Notes: a model not told the origin generated them from the letters alone. 64,000 nt of DNA from Nitrospirales bacterium (GCA_021603905.1 BQIU01000006.1:1-64000), one strand, 5' to 3'. Counted from the first letter of the stretch, positions 17,527 through 27,011 are shown. Program-made: numbers and translations.

Positions 17527-18924
17527 ATGAAACAAACCGCTCTACAACCAAGATCTTCAGGACACGGTCTGTGTGCCAGTATTACGCCAGATACCTCGAT
17601 GCACATGCTTTCCCACTCCGAAGTGGAGAAATTGTGTGATACCAGCCAAGGCGGACTCCATGAACTGTTCAGAAACAGTGCGTTAGCGGTATTGACGTGT
17701 GGGAATGAAACGGATGACACCAAAGCATTTTTCTCACGCTATCAAGACTTCGACATTCGCGTAGAGCAACGGGATCGCGGAGTCAAGCTTGAACTCAGGC
17801 ACGCACCTGCCAGTGCCTTTGTCGATGGGGAAATCATTCAAGGGATTAAAGAACATTTATTTTCGGTGTTGCGAGACATCATTTATGTCCACAACGAACT
17901 TCGAGAAAATAACAAGTTTGATTTATTAACATCCCCCGGGATCACGAACGCGATTTTTCATATTTTACGAAATGCAGAAATCATTCATTCTGTTCTGGAT
18001 CCCCATTTGGTCGTTTGCTGGGGAGGACATTCGATTCAGGATGTTGAGTATCAATACACGAAAGAAGTTGGACATGAGCTAGGGTTACGGGCGATGGACA
18101 TTTGTACGGGCTGTGGACCTGGAGCCATGAAAGGACCCATGAAAGGGGCAGCTATTGCTCACGCCAAACAACGCATTAAAAACGGGCGGTATTTAGGATT
18201 GACGGAGCCAGGTATTATTGCTGCCGAAGCCCCAAACCCTATTGTGAATGAACTGGTCATCCTTCCGGACATTGAAAAACGTCTTGAAGCATTTGTTCGA
18301 CTCGGACATGGATTTATAATATTTCCTGGTGGGGTGGGGACATTTGAGGAGATTCTATACCTCCTCGGGGTGCTGTTCCATCCAGACAATGCCGAAATCC
18401 CCTTTCCGCTAATTCTGACTGGACCGAAAAGTAGTGAAGAATACTTCCATACTATTGATGCGTTTCTCAAAAACACCTTGGGGCCTCAAGCCGCACAACG
18501 ATATCAAATTGTCATTGATAATCCTCGACAGAGCGTATACGAAATAAAGGAAGGAATACAGCGCGTCCGGGAGTTTCGTCGACAAACTCGAGATGCGTTT
18601 TACTTTAACTGGCATCTATCTATCGATCATGAATTCCAAAAACCATTTACGCCCACTCACGAGTCGATGGCACAATTAGATCTCTCTAGCGATCAACCAA
18701 CACATATGTTAGCCGCAAACTTGCGTCGGGCGTTCTCTGGCATTGTCGCCGGAAATGTAAAGTCGCAAGCTTTAATTGCGATTGAACAACAGGGACCGTT
18801 TATCATTCACGGTGATTCCGCGATCATGAAATTGATGGATAACCTCTTGGAATCCTTCATCAAACAACATCGTATGAAAATTGATCAACAACATTATACG
18901 CCGTGCTATCGAATCACCTCATAG
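17527..18924 (+). CDS. ppnN: Pyrimidine/purine nucleotide 5'-monophosphate nucleosidase (PpnN/YgdH type)
   Basis: At 465 residues this matches the length of E. coli PpnN (about 454), with the LOG/lysine-decarboxylase-like nucleotide-binding core in the centre. Key motifs are VVCWGGHSI, CTGCGPGAMKGPMKGA, and the PGGVGTFEE signature that binds phosphate and ribose. The flanking N-terminal and C-terminal regions match the regulatory domains of PpnN rather than short LOG proteins. PpnN splits nucleoside monophosphates into base and ribose 5-phosphate, and in E. coli it is activated by (p)ppGpp. GAGG six bases before the ATG supports the start. It is divergent from kaiC. Confidence 0.88.
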   Translation: MKQTALQPRSSGHGLCASITPDTSMHMLSHSEVEKLCDTSQGGLHELFRNSALAVLTCGNETDDTKAFFSRYQDFDIRVEQRDRGVKLELRHAPASAFVDGEIIQGIKEHLFSVLRDIIYVHNELRENNKFDLLTSPGITNAIFHILRNAEIIHSVLDPHLVVCWGGHSIQDVEYQYTKEVGHELGLRAMDICTGCGPGAMKGPMKGAAIAHAKQRIKNGRYLGLTEPGIIAAEAPNPIVNELVILPDIEKRLEAFVRLGHGFIIFPGGVGTFEEILYLLGVLFHPDNAEIPFPLILTGPKSSEEYFHTIDAFLKNTLGPQAAQRYQIVIDNPRQSVYEIKEGIQRVREFRRQTRDAFYFNWHLSIDHEFQKPFTPTHESMAQLDLSSDQPTHMLAANLRRAFSGIVAGNVKSQALIAIEQQGPFIIHGDSAIMKLMDNLLESFIKQHRMKIDQQHYTPCYRITS

Positions 18925-19194
18925 CAGTCACTCCTGACTTGAGCTGCTCATGATCAGAACGACGGGACTGTCGTCTGAGTCACGATGTCTTCAGCTTGCT
19001 TTCTGTCCAAAGCCACGGTCGAGATGTTCACGCCATCTCTTCGAGGTTCAAATACATACAGGATTGGCTGTTGCGAGGGGGAAATATACGAGATGGTGAT
19101 CTCTATCAAGCACAAACAAGAATAGCGCATGAAACGTTGATCATGCGAGGTGCTCCTGAAGTCATCATCTACGAGCTCAGGATTCAGTGTCGTC

Positions 19195-20166
19195 CTACAC
19201 AGCAGAAATTGGCACTCCCATCAGCTCAACATCATTCTGAGCGGGAACGGATTCCGGCAACCCCTGTGGTTCGACCACTTGCGGTATTCCGTCCCAGGAG
19301 AATGGGATACGTTGTTTTTCTGTACCATCATTCCAGCGATACACTAGATCATCGGTTTCTAAATCATATTCAGGAGTGTCCAGGTGTTCCCACTTCTCCA
19401 CAAAATGTTGATAGAAAATGGTATAGAGCCCGTGTTCTTTAGGATTATATTGAAAGGCGTACATCGGCATGCATTGAATGTCGAGATTCGTGTGATAGTG
19501 CTGGAGCCAAATATTATCTCCTAGAATGGCTAATTTCACATTCGGATCATACGAGTAGAACTTCACACGTACATTTTTTTGAGTTGCTCGAAGCAGTTTC
19601 AGGAAATCGATGCTGGCTTTGGTCTGGGCCATCAAACTCTCCAGTGTAATCTCAGGATGTAAGATCGATTTAGCCCGTGCCCGTGCATTCTTACTGCATG
19701 GATTGAGGAGAAGAATTTTGGCTTCAAAACAATGCTTGAGAACTGGATGTAAGTCTCCTTCAGGATCGACAAAGGTATTCCCCGTTGAGCCAATGATCAT
19801 CACATGGTGCGGAAACCCATGATCCTTGATGAGAGAAGTAATACGCTCTGGAGAGACACGTCTTCCGCCAGGAAACACATGAACCAACCCTGCACCACGA
19901 GCCGATTTGGCTAATTGAGAGTCTCGAAGGTTTTGTCCCAAGAAATTCAAAACAATGATCAGCGTGATGGCTACCGCAATTTCGACTGAAACAAGATAAA
20001 TTTTTTCGCTCTCGATCACGTCCCAATACATCAAAAACCCTTGAGCCACATAGGGTAATAACATGGCAATGGTTGCACTCACACTCACCAGGCCAATGTG
20101 ATACCACACATGGCCGGCGTCATTTAGTCGACCTCGGAATTCAACAAACCATCGAGCATTCGTCAC
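19195..20166 (-). CDS. Two-TM membrane protein with soluble C-terminal domain, unknown function
   Basis: This 323-residue protein has two hydrophobic segments (about residues 22-50 and 58-78), then a soluble domain of about 240 residues. The soluble part has alternating strands and helices with HHVMIIGSTGNTFVDP, EAKILLLNPCS, VRVKFYSYDPNVKLAILGDNIWLQHYHTN and a late YTIFYQHFVEKWE. The layout recalls phospholipase-D-like folds lacking the HKD catalytic pair, as seen in some effector-type membrane proteins, but this is weak. I cannot name the family. It is convergent with ppnN. The plus-strand frame 18996-19442 overlapping its end looks like a shadow. Confidence 0.7.
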   Translation of the reverse strand: MTNARWFVEFRGRLNDAGHVWYHIGLVSVSATIAMLLPYVAQGFLMYWDVIESEKIYLVSVEIAVAITLIIVLNFLGQNLRDSQLAKSARGAGLVHVFPGGRRVSPERITSLIKDHGFPHHVMIIGSTGNTFVDPEGDLHPVLKHCFEAKILLLNPCSKNARARAKSILHPEITLESLMAQTKASIDFLKLLRATQKNVRVKFYSYDPNVKLAILGDNIWLQHYHTNLDIQCMPMYAFQYNPKEHGLYTIFYQHFVEKWEHLDTPEYDLETDDLVYRWNDGTEKQRIPFSWDGIPQVVEPQGLPESVPAQNDVELMGVPISAV

Positions 20167-20582
20167 ACACGGACTCCTTTAGTGAAAATCACTGTTACAC
20201 GAGAGCCACCCAACTGCAGAAAGTCAGTGGCGGATCGCAGATGATGTTAGTGGGTAAACCGAAAATTAACGAAGGGGTCCCAGCCTTCGGCGTCGTGCCT
20301 AGATCCGTCCACAACGGCCATCTTTGATAACGCACCCTGCCTTAGCTCTATCGGCAGATTCCTTAAAAACCTTTAGGGTCTTCTCGAAAGAAAAATAACT
20401 CGTGGCAAAACGGCAACTCCAGTAATGCCTCGATCGAACAACGGCTGCTCGCGTTTCTTGAGACACCTGGCGGTGTTGACGTAGATTGTATTCTGTTGGA
20501 TTGGTGATGGGGAGAAAAGGGGTGTGTCATGCAGACGATTATTCTGAGAAGACGTTAGAGATGAAGAAATTAGGATTTGACT
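20167..20582. other. Gene-free 416-bp spacer
   Basis: No credible coding frame or RNA is seen between the membrane protein start and the end of the broken response regulator, both minus strand. It should contain the membrane-protein promoter. Nothing further could be supported. Confidence 0.4.
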
Positions 20583-21083
20583 TTATGATGGAATAAAATG
20601 ATGAACCATTGTTATGCAACTGGCTGTCATAGCACGATTCAAGCTTTCTTTTCTACGTCTCAATTGATAGACAACTTCAGCGCAGGACTTTTCAATTGTC
20701 TTGGGGGATAACGGTTTTATGAGAAATCCTTGTGCCCCTTCGTCGAGAAGCTGACGAAGCATTTTGATGTCAGACTCACCTGCCATAACTCATACTGGCT
20801 TGTCATAACCTGCCCAATGTTTTTCATCGAGCATAGTTCGCCCGTCCATCATAGGGGTATGCATATCTAATAGAATGCTATCTACAGCTTGAGTCCCGAT
20901 CATATCAAGACCGTCTTGTCCATTTTCTGCTATCCATACTTGATAGCCCCATGTCCTAAATGCTCGCTGAAGCATCGTGGCCACCCCACGGTTATGTTCA
21001 ACCAATAACACAAGAGGGTGGGGGGCCTTGACCGGCGAATGATCCTGAGAGTCTATGAGGAATGTTTCATTTGGTGAGTTCAT
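20583..21083 (-). pseudogene. Response regulator receiver protein interrupted by an in-frame TGA
   Basis: One continuous frame of about 166 codons encodes a receiver domain but is broken at codon 98 by TGA (bases 20790-20792). Before the stop are LVLLVEHNR (with EH in place of the usual acidic pair), the phosphoacceptor Asp 73 in ILLDMHTP, and an end at DKPV. After it the frame resumes with VMAGESD and reaches the conserved Lys in FLIKPLSP. The stop sits inside beta-strand 4, where a PV-I-VM type sequence is normal, so a single base change probably killed the gene. An ATG at 20786 could restart translation and give a split receiver, but this would not restore a fold easily. No partner kinase is adjacent. 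Confidence 0.8.
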
Positions 21084-21561
21084 AACATCCTAAATCCTGC
21101 TTGAAGATGGGAAATGTTATTTAGAGACTTCATCTTGACTCTTGTCTTTAACAATCCTTTTATAAGCATGATGCATGCCTAATTGAGATTGATCGTACTA
21201 GTTATGACTACCTTATTGATTCAAACAAAAATGTCATGAATCGTCGGTCAAATCGTCTTCATTCAACCTGTAGGTATGGCATGAAGATTCGTATGGTCTT
21301 CCCTACGTTATGGACGCTCGAAATTGACCGTTGATCGGAACATCGATAAAGAAAGTTTTTCCTTTTTATACGATGAGTTACGATGCATTGAGCATTGGTA
21401 TCCACATGCGGAAAATCACCTTGGCCCATCTTTTGCGTTAATAAACATTACGGCTAATGTCGCGTAACAATTTCTCACCCAAATCAGGCCATATTGAGCA
21501 GTCTGTTAAAAGTGAAAAATATCAGATACTTATGTATAAACCTACAAAAAGGAGAAGTGTG
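21084..21561. other. Gene-free 478-bp divergent spacer
   Basis: AT-rich spacer between the broken regulator (minus) and the DUF4168 gene (plus). The DUF4168 frame is open back to 21457, but the stretch before 21562 lacks a signal peptide and a ribosome site, so I treat it as untranslated leader. No RNA gene is recognised. Confidence 0.4.
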
Positions 21562-21954
21562 ATGAAGATGAATCGGATGATACAGAGATGCAAATCATTA
21601 AGAGGATTTTTGCTCATCGGTAGCGTACTGATTTTCTCACCAGTCGGCGTCGTCAATGCACAACCTGTTGAGTCTCAAGCCCCGTCAGGACAAATTGCTG
21701 GAGAAAAGCTTGAACCGTTTGCCGGCGCCTACAAACAGGTTTCAGAAATTAACAATACGTATAAACAGCGAATTGTAGAGGCAGGTGATCCAGCAAAAAC
21801 TGAAGCACTTCAAGAAGAAGCCAACCAGAAGATGAATCAAGCGGTTAAAGATCACGGCCTGACCATTGAAGGTTATAATGAAATCTTTAAGGCTATCCTC
21901 AATGATGAAGCACTTAAGGAAGAGTTTATGACCGTCCTGAATAAAACGCAGTAA
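21562..21954 (+). CDS. Exported DUF4168-family protein
   Basis: From the ATG at 21562 (GGAG seven bases upstream) the product is 130 residues. It has a basic start, a hydrophobic core and a likely signal-peptidase site at VNAQP. The mature part matches the DUF4168 pattern: an FAGAYKQVSEINNTYKQ helix, EALQEEANQKMNQAVKDHGLTIEGYNEIFKAI, then a short acidic helix. These proteins are small, helical and exported to the periplasm, with no known reaction. The same frame is open 35 codons further upstream, but the start chosen gives a proper signal peptide. It is convergent with trmL. Confidence 0.78.
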   Translation: MKMNRMIQRCKSLRGFLLIGSVLIFSPVGVVNAQPVESQAPSGQIAGEKLEPFAGAYKQVSEINNTYKQRIVEAGDPAKTEALQEEANQKMNQAVKDHGLTIEGYNEIFKAILNDEALKEEFMTVLNKTQ

Positions 21955-22022
21955 CAGGAGTAAGTGTTGAAGTATTTCCTGCACCCTGTTTTGAAAACAA
22001 TGAGAAACTCATTTACCGTAAA

Positions 22023-22079
22023 CTCGAGTCTTAGGCGACCGCAGAAGTGGCCTTTCAATTTAAGGGCCTAAGGCTCGAG
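22023..22079. terminator. 14-bp inverted repeat between convergent genes, possible bidirectional terminator
   Basis: CTCGAGTCTTAGGC (22023-22036) pairs with GCCTAAGGCTCGAG (22066-22079) over 14 positions, with a single G-T wobble and a 29-base loop. An alternative shorter hairpin, GGCC with GGCC around TTTCAATTTAAG, lies inside the loop. It sits about 70 bases past the DUF4168 stop and 150 bases before the end of trmL on the opposite strand. That suits a transcript end for both, although the flanking T-run is poor. Confidence 0.5.
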
Positions 22080-22229
22080 CTTATTGTTCAGGCACCGTGC
22101 CTGCCAACTCTCTGCCTTGAATGCCCCAAAAGTTTCATTGGCCTCTGACTCAACGGCCTATCGTAACAATTCCTGCCATGAACCGAATAAAAAGAGTCTG
22201 ACTTTATTAAAATTTATCTTATCGAGTAT

Positions 22230-22694
22230 CTATCGCGATTCAGGAAACTGATGTTGTCGCCAGGCTTCGTACACGACGACTGCGACGGCATTGCTTAAAT
22301 TTAAACTGCGGGAGTCCGGCTTCATGGGTATTCGCAAGAGATGACTGGCAGGAAGGGCATTTAAGATTTCTTGAGGAAGTCCTCTGGTTTCCGGACCAAA
22401 GAGGAGTGCATCGCCAGATTGAAAGTCCATGCTGTGATAACTCGATTGGCCTTTTGTGGTAATGCCGAACATGCGTGATGGATTTCGAGCGTGGACGTAG
22501 GCTTCAAAATCGTCATGAAGTTCGACGTTGGCAAGTTCATGATAATCAAGTCCTGCTCGTTTGGCTCCTTTGTCGCCCCAGCGAAATCCCAAGGGTCGAA
22601 TGAGATGAAGGGGAAAACCTGTGTTTGCGCAGAGACGAATGATATTACCGGTGTTTGGTGGAATTTCTGGTTGGTAGAGGACTATGTCCAGCAT
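22230..22694 (-). CDS. trmL: tRNA (cytidine(34)-2'-O)-methyltransferase, TrmL family
   Basis: A 154-residue SPOUT methyltransferase made of the trefoil-knot domain alone. Motifs are [20 protein letters not shown] at the start (motif 1), [11 protein letters not shown] (motif 2) and [22 protein letters not shown] (motif 3, the S-adenosylmethionine-binding knot). TrmL methylates the ribose of the wobble base in tRNA-Leu isoacceptors in the cytosol. Length equals the E. coli enzyme. AAGGAA lies upstream of the ATG. The gene stands alone between DUF4168 and acs. Confidence 0.93.
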   Translation of the reverse strand: MLDIVLYQPEIPPNTGNIIRLCANTGFPLHLIRPLGFRWGDKGAKRAGLDYHELANVELHDDFEAYVHARNPSRMFGITTKGQSSYHSMDFQSGDALLFGPETRGLPQEILNALPASHLLRIPMKPDSRSLNLSNAVAVVVYEAWRQHQFPESR

Positions 22695-22897
22695 GGTCGA
22701 AGCGTTTCCTTAACATTCGAACTCAACCGAAGATCATGGTGTGGGTCGTCGTGTGAAGTGGGATGGAGATAAAGGACTTAACGTAACCCGAAGGTTGCTT
22801 GACCTGACCTCCCATCTCCATCAACGGTCAAGCTGGAAATGAGAGCATGAACAGCAGTCGAGTTTGCGGCTTGTCGAGATCTATTGGAATAGCATGG

Positions 22898-24784
22898 CTA
22901 TTCCTCAAGTGTGGAAATATCACCGGGATCTTGGCCCAGTTCTTTGGCCTTCAGTACCCGACGCATGATTTTCCCTGAACGAGTTTTGGGCAGCGATGTG
23001 ACGATTTCCACTTCTTTGGGAACGGCGATTTTCCCAAGTTCATGTAATACATGATCTTGCAGGTTTTGAATCAAGTCCGGAGTTTCGGCATGTCCTTCCT
23101 TGAGAATGACAAAGGCTTTGATCATTTCACCGGCCGTTTTATGTGGTTTTCCAATGACGGCAGCTTCCACGACCGCTTCATGACTCACTAATGCGCTTTC
23201 GACTTCAGCCGTACCGATTCGGTTGCCTGCGACTTTCACCACATCATCAGCGCGTCCCATAAACCAGAGATAGCCGTCCTTGTCCTTATGACAGACGTCA
23301 CCTGCGGTATAGTAGCCTTTGATGGTATTCCAATACAGCAGGTAGCGATCGGGATCGTTATAGATGGTGCGCATCATCGAAGGCCATGGTTTTTTGATGA
23401 CGGCAAAGCCTCCGCCATGTTCGATGCTGTTCCCGTCCCGGTCCACGACATCGGCTTCAATCCCTAAAAATGGACGAGTAGCAGAACCTGGTTTCAAGGG
23501 AACGCAGGGGAGGGGAGTGACCAGAATACTACCCGTTTCTGTTTGCCACCAGGTATCCATGATGGGTTTGTTACTACCCGTGACGCGATAAAACCATTCC
23601 CAGGCTTCGGGATTAATTGGTTCGCCCACAGAGCCCAGCACTCGTAACGATGAGAGGTCATACTTTGCTGGCCATTCTTCGCCAAACTTCATCAATAATC
23701 GGACAGCCGTTGGCGTCGTATAAAAAATGGAGACACCATAGCGCTCGATTAAATCCCACCAACGACCAGGATTCGGGTAGTCAGGCTTGCCTTCTGCTGT
23801 GAGAATCGTACCTCCATTGAGCAACGGGCCATAGACAATATAGCTATGTCCGGTCACCCATCCTGGATCAGCGACACAAAAGTATACGTCCTCATCCTTG
23901 AGATCAAAAACATACTTAGTGGTGATGTAGGTTCCGACCATGTACCCGCCATGAACGTGAACCACACCTTTAGGCTTACCCGTTGTGCCAGAGGTATACA
24001 GAATATAAAGAGGCGTTTCTGAGTCTAGTTGCAGAGCCTCGCAATGCGTGGATTGATTTTTCAGCCAGTCTTCCCAATCGATTTCTTTTTCTGGGTCAAG
24101 AACAGATCCATCTTTCTCGCGTTGTACGACTACAACCTTTTCGACCGTTGGACAGTGTTTGACGGCCTCATCCACCACAGGCTTAAGCGGAATGGTTTTT
24201 GATCGATCATAGCCGACATCAGCCGTGATGACCAGTCTGGATTCTGCATCTTGAATCCGTGCTTGGAGAGCTTTGGCGCTGAATCCTGAATACACTACGG
24301 AATGGATGAGCCCCAGCCGCGCGCAGGCCAACATCGCGACGATTTGTTCCGGAATTTTTGGGAGATAAATGGTGACCCTGTCTCCTTTGGATAGTCCCAA
24401 GGCTTTCAGAGCGTTCGCACATTTATTGACCCGTCGATAGAGTTCAGCATAGGTGAAAATCCGTTCTTCGCCTTCCTCGCTCACCCAGATCACCGCAACT
24501 TTGTTTTTTCGCCATGTCTGTACATGCCGATCAAGGCAGTTGTAGGAAATATTACATGTCCCGTCGACAAACCATTTTGCCCAGGGATAGTTCCATTCTA
24601 AGACCTTATTCCATGGGGAAAACCAGTGCAGTTCTTTCGCGACGTCTTCCCAAAACTTCTCAGGGTCTTCGATGGATTGTTTATAAGCTTTTTCATAATC
24701 CCGAATATAGGCTTGGGCTTTGAGTTCCGCCGGTGGATGAATCACGCGACCGGATTTTTGGAGAGTTTCTATGTTCTGTTCCAT
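22898..24784 (-). CDS. acs: Acetyl-CoA synthetase (AMP-forming)
   Basis: This 628-residue ANL-family enzyme has an Acs N-terminus (FWEDVAKELHWF), the phosphate loop LYTSGTTGKPKG, the WWQTETG motif of the acyl-adenylate site, YTAGDVCHKDKDGYLWFMGRADDVVKVAGNRIG at the hinge, and a C-terminal PKTRSGKIMRR. The lysine in that last motif is catalytic and is the usual acetylation switch. It makes acetyl-CoA from acetate, ATP and CoA in the cytosol. AAGGAG stands eight bases before the ATG. It lies 114 bases downstream of the DUF4301 gene on the same strand and may share its transcript. No acetyltransferase or deacetylase gene is nearby. Confidence 0.96.
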   Translation of the reverse strand: MEQNIETLQKSGRVIHPPAELKAQAYIRDYEKAYKQSIEDPEKFWEDVAKELHWFSPWNKVLEWNYPWAKWFVDGTCNISYNCLDRHVQTWRKNKVAVIWVSEEGEERIFTYAELYRRVNKCANALKALGLSKGDRVTIYLPKIPEQIVAMLACARLGLIHSVVYSGFSAKALQARIQDAESRLVITADVGYDRSKTIPLKPVVDEAVKHCPTVEKVVVVQREKDGSVLDPEKEIDWEDWLKNQSTHCEALQLDSETPLYILYTSGTTGKPKGVVHVHGGYMVGTYITTKYVFDLKDEDVYFCVADPGWVTGHSYIVYGPLLNGGTILTAEGKPDYPNPGRWWDLIERYGVSIFYTTPTAVRLLMKFGEEWPAKYDLSSLRVLGSVGEPINPEAWEWFYRVTGSNKPIMDTWWQTETGSILVTPLPCVPLKPGSATRPFLGIEADVVDRDGNSIEHGGGFAVIKKPWPSMMRTIYNDPDRYLLYWNTIKGYYTAGDVCHKDKDGYLWFMGRADDVVKVAGNRIGTAEVESALVSHEAVVEAAVIGKPHKTAGEMIKAFVILKEGHAETPDLIQNLQDHVLHELGKIAVPKEVEIVTSLPKTRSGKIMRRVLKAKELGQDPGDISTLEE

Positions 24785-24898
24785 CAGATCACTCCTTCGT
24801 TAGTCTCAGCTGATCAAAAAAGTTGGCTTGATAATGGTCTGTGACGTTTTTGGTTATCGCCATGCATTATGCTGAGATTGGCAGCACCTTCGCAAGGC

Positions 24899-26452
24899 TT
24901 AGGCGGACTGATGCTCCGGTCGAAGGAGATCAAAAACGGTTTTCACTGGATTAAAGGTGCTTGCAGGTACTTCCACAAATAGTGTGTTCCACAATGCCAT
25001 CGCGCCATTCCAAAGTCCCGGCAACTCAAGGGCCTTTAAGTCTCGTCCTTGATAGGATTTCATCGAAATAAATCCAGTCTCCGGATTTGTAAAGCGTGGC
25101 AAGTCGAATGGTTGGCCTTGAAAGTTTCTCACTCCACAGACCAAATCTACAGGATTAAAGTGCGTCGAAGATTTCAAAATGGCTTGTTGATCTTCTGAGT
25201 GTGGATCGACTTGTGATGACTCCACAATCTGTAACGAGTGTGAGCCATTATGATGTGTCACCCAGAACGGACCGCCACCTGGTTCACCGGTATTTGCTAC
25301 CATTCCACACACTCGTATCGGTCGATTGAGTTGTTCGAACAGCAACTGCTGTAGTATTTTCACAGATTGCGGATTTTTCTTATCTGCTATCGAAATGCCG
25401 AATGTGTGTTCCGCGAAAATTGCTATGTCCTGTAGCTGTTTTTCATTGATGACTTCTTGAGAGAGCGTGTTCAGATGTTGAAACAGTTGATGTTGAATTG
25501 ACACGAGATACCCTCCCAAGGCCATCTTGTACCGATTCGATTGATCCACGAGCCGTTGAGGAACGACATTGTCAATATTTTTGATGAAGACGATATCTCC
25601 TTGGAGATTGTGAAGATTATGAAGGAGTGCTCCATGTCCCCCAGGTCGAAAGACGAGTGTCCCTGTTGAGTCTCGAAATAGACGGTTTTCAGGGTCAACG
25701 GCAATCGTGTCTGTCGATGACGACTGATGTGAAAACGTCACGTCGAGTTGGATGTTTTGACTTTCAACTCGATGACGTATCTGTCCCAAGTGTTCATGAA
25801 TGAGCTTCTCATGATCTGGTGAAACGGTAAAATGAATCCGTACGGTTCTAGAAGCATCTTGAGCATAGACACATCCTTCAGCAATGTGCTCTTCGATGGG
25901 CGTACGGGAATGATCGGAATAGTGATGAAATTTCAATAGACCTTTTGGAAGGTTTGAGTAGTTTAACCCTGGAGAGTGCAGAAGTGTTTGTAATACAGCT
26001 TTCCAATGTTGACCATTCGCCTCGATTCCTTGATCGGCTAATTGAACTTGTAGGTCTTCATAAAATGGAAAGGCTTCTAATTGTTGGAAGAAATGGTCAA
26101 TAGCATTTGAATCCTTACTATGTGCAAGAAGATCTTCCAGCACTGCTTGTGTATGCTCATCTTGGTGTTCTTCAAGTGCTGTGAGTAAAGTTTTGAACAT
26201 TCGGCTGGCAGCTCCTGAAGCCGGAACAAATTTCGTCGCGCGTCCAGACGAGAGCACGTCTTGGAAAATGTTCGCGTAAGAATCAAGAGTGTCGGAGCTG
26301 AATCGTGTGATACCGTCGTTAATCGTACAGGGTCGATCAAGCGTGATATACGGAATGCCCTCACGGAAGGTTTCGAGCTGTTGCTGAATCTGTTGAACCG
26401 TGATCCCTCTGTCGTTGAGAACTTGCTGATCGGCTTTCGTGATTGTGAACAT
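24899..26452 (-). CDS. DUF4301 family protein
   Basis: At 517 residues it fits the DUF4301 family along its length. It opens with QVLNDRGITVQQIQQQLETFREGIPYI, then has TKFVPASGAASRMFK near residue 75, FRPGGHGALLHNL and IVFIKNIDNVVP in the middle, and VCGMVANTGEPGGGPFW further on. The glycine-rich and GAASRMFK segments suggest a nucleotide-sugar or phosphate-binding pocket similar to nucleotidyltransferase folds, but no activity is established to my knowledge. There is no signal peptide, so it is cytosolic. It precedes acs on the same strand; whether they act together is unknown. Confidence 0.85.
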   Translation of the reverse strand: MFTITKADQQVLNDRGITVQQIQQQLETFREGIPYITLDRPCTINDGITRFSSDTLDSYANIFQDVLSSGRATKFVPASGAASRMFKTLLTALEEHQDEHTQAVLEDLLAHSKDSNAIDHFFQQLEAFPFYEDLQVQLADQGIEANGQHWKAVLQTLLHSPGLNYSNLPKGLLKFHHYSDHSRTPIEEHIAEGCVYAQDASRTVRIHFTVSPDHEKLIHEHLGQIRHRVESQNIQLDVTFSHQSSSTDTIAVDPENRLFRDSTGTLVFRPGGHGALLHNLHNLQGDIVFIKNIDNVVPQRLVDQSNRYKMALGGYLVSIQHQLFQHLNTLSQEVINEKQLQDIAIFAEHTFGISIADKKNPQSVKILQQLLFEQLNRPIRVCGMVANTGEPGGGPFWVTHHNGSHSLQIVESSQVDPHSEDQQAILKSSTHFNPVDLVCGVRNFQGQPFDLPRFTNPETGFISMKSYQGRDLKALELPGLWNGAMALWNTLFVEVPASTFNPVKTVFDLLRPEHQSA

Positions 26453-26635
26453 GTGAAGAATCAGAAATTGTACAGAAGTCCTCAGAAACTTATGATACGA
26501 AAGAGGGTGGTCGTATTCTTGAATTGCTCAACAGCTGCTAATCTCTATAATTTTAGGGAAAGGGGTAAGAGTTGTCGAGGTCAATCAACAAAAAGTTAAA
26601 ACAATTAAGAAGGAAAAATTTTTTGCTCAACGGTA

Positions 26636-26806
26636 TTACTCGTCAGCGCCCCCTTTCATGTACCCCAATCCAATTTTCAGGGCTCGACGAGTGACTTCTG
26701 TCCATCGATTTTCTGGGTATTCGGCCAAGACTTTCGCCGAGTTTGGATCTTGAATTGTCAGATCGGTGATTTTGATCATGCCATCTTCTATTTTGACATC
26801 GGCCAC
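26636..26806 (-). CDS. Small 56-residue protein with GTG start
   Basis: A GTG at 26806 has AGGAG seven bases upstream and opens a frame of 56 residues ending in TAA at 26636. The translation (start ADVKIEDGMIKITDLTIQD, later VLAEYPENRW and ALKIGLGYMKGGADE) is acidic with even amino-acid use and amphipathic order, as in real small proteins. An in-frame-shifted ATG at 26813 gives a poor sequence, so GTG is favoured. It reads as a soluble cytosolic peptide with one strand pair and one helix. The family is not recognised. It lies 183 bases before the DUF4301 start on the same strand. Confidence 0.65.
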   Translation of the reverse strand: MADVKIEDGMIKITDLTIQDPNSAKVLAEYPENRWTEVTRRALKIGLGYMKGGADE

Positions 26807-26893
26807 AGGTCATCTCCTTTATTTATTCGCAACATCAAACATGCGTACTACGAATCTCGAATCTTCACACATACGCCAGATTTAATGGTTTTC

Positions 26894-26922
26894 TTGACAG
26901 GTTTCGAGGCGGATGATAGCAT
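26894..26922 (+). promoter_or_regulatory. Candidate sigma-70 promoter for the lipoprotein cluster
   Basis: A perfect TTGACA (26894-26899) is followed after 17 bases by TAGCAT (26917-26922, four of six to consensus). It lies about 90 bases before the first lipoprotein ATG at 27012. This is a match to consensus only. Confidence 0.35.
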
Positions 26923-27011
26923 TTTTCTTAAGTGAGACGCGAATTTACATCACATTCTCATTTTTTCAATCAGCCACTCACTCCTATTCGCACACCAACA
27001 CAAAGATCACG

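Noticed and set aside
18996-19442. 148-codon plus-strand frame after ppnN
   Set aside because: Its second half overlaps the better supported membrane protein gene on the minus strand, and its composition is not protein-like.
20784-20792. Selenocysteine or recoding explanation for the in-frame TGA
   Set aside because: No obvious SECIS-like hairpin right after the TGA by eye, and receiver domains have no known selenocysteine at this strand position; nonsense mutation is simpler.
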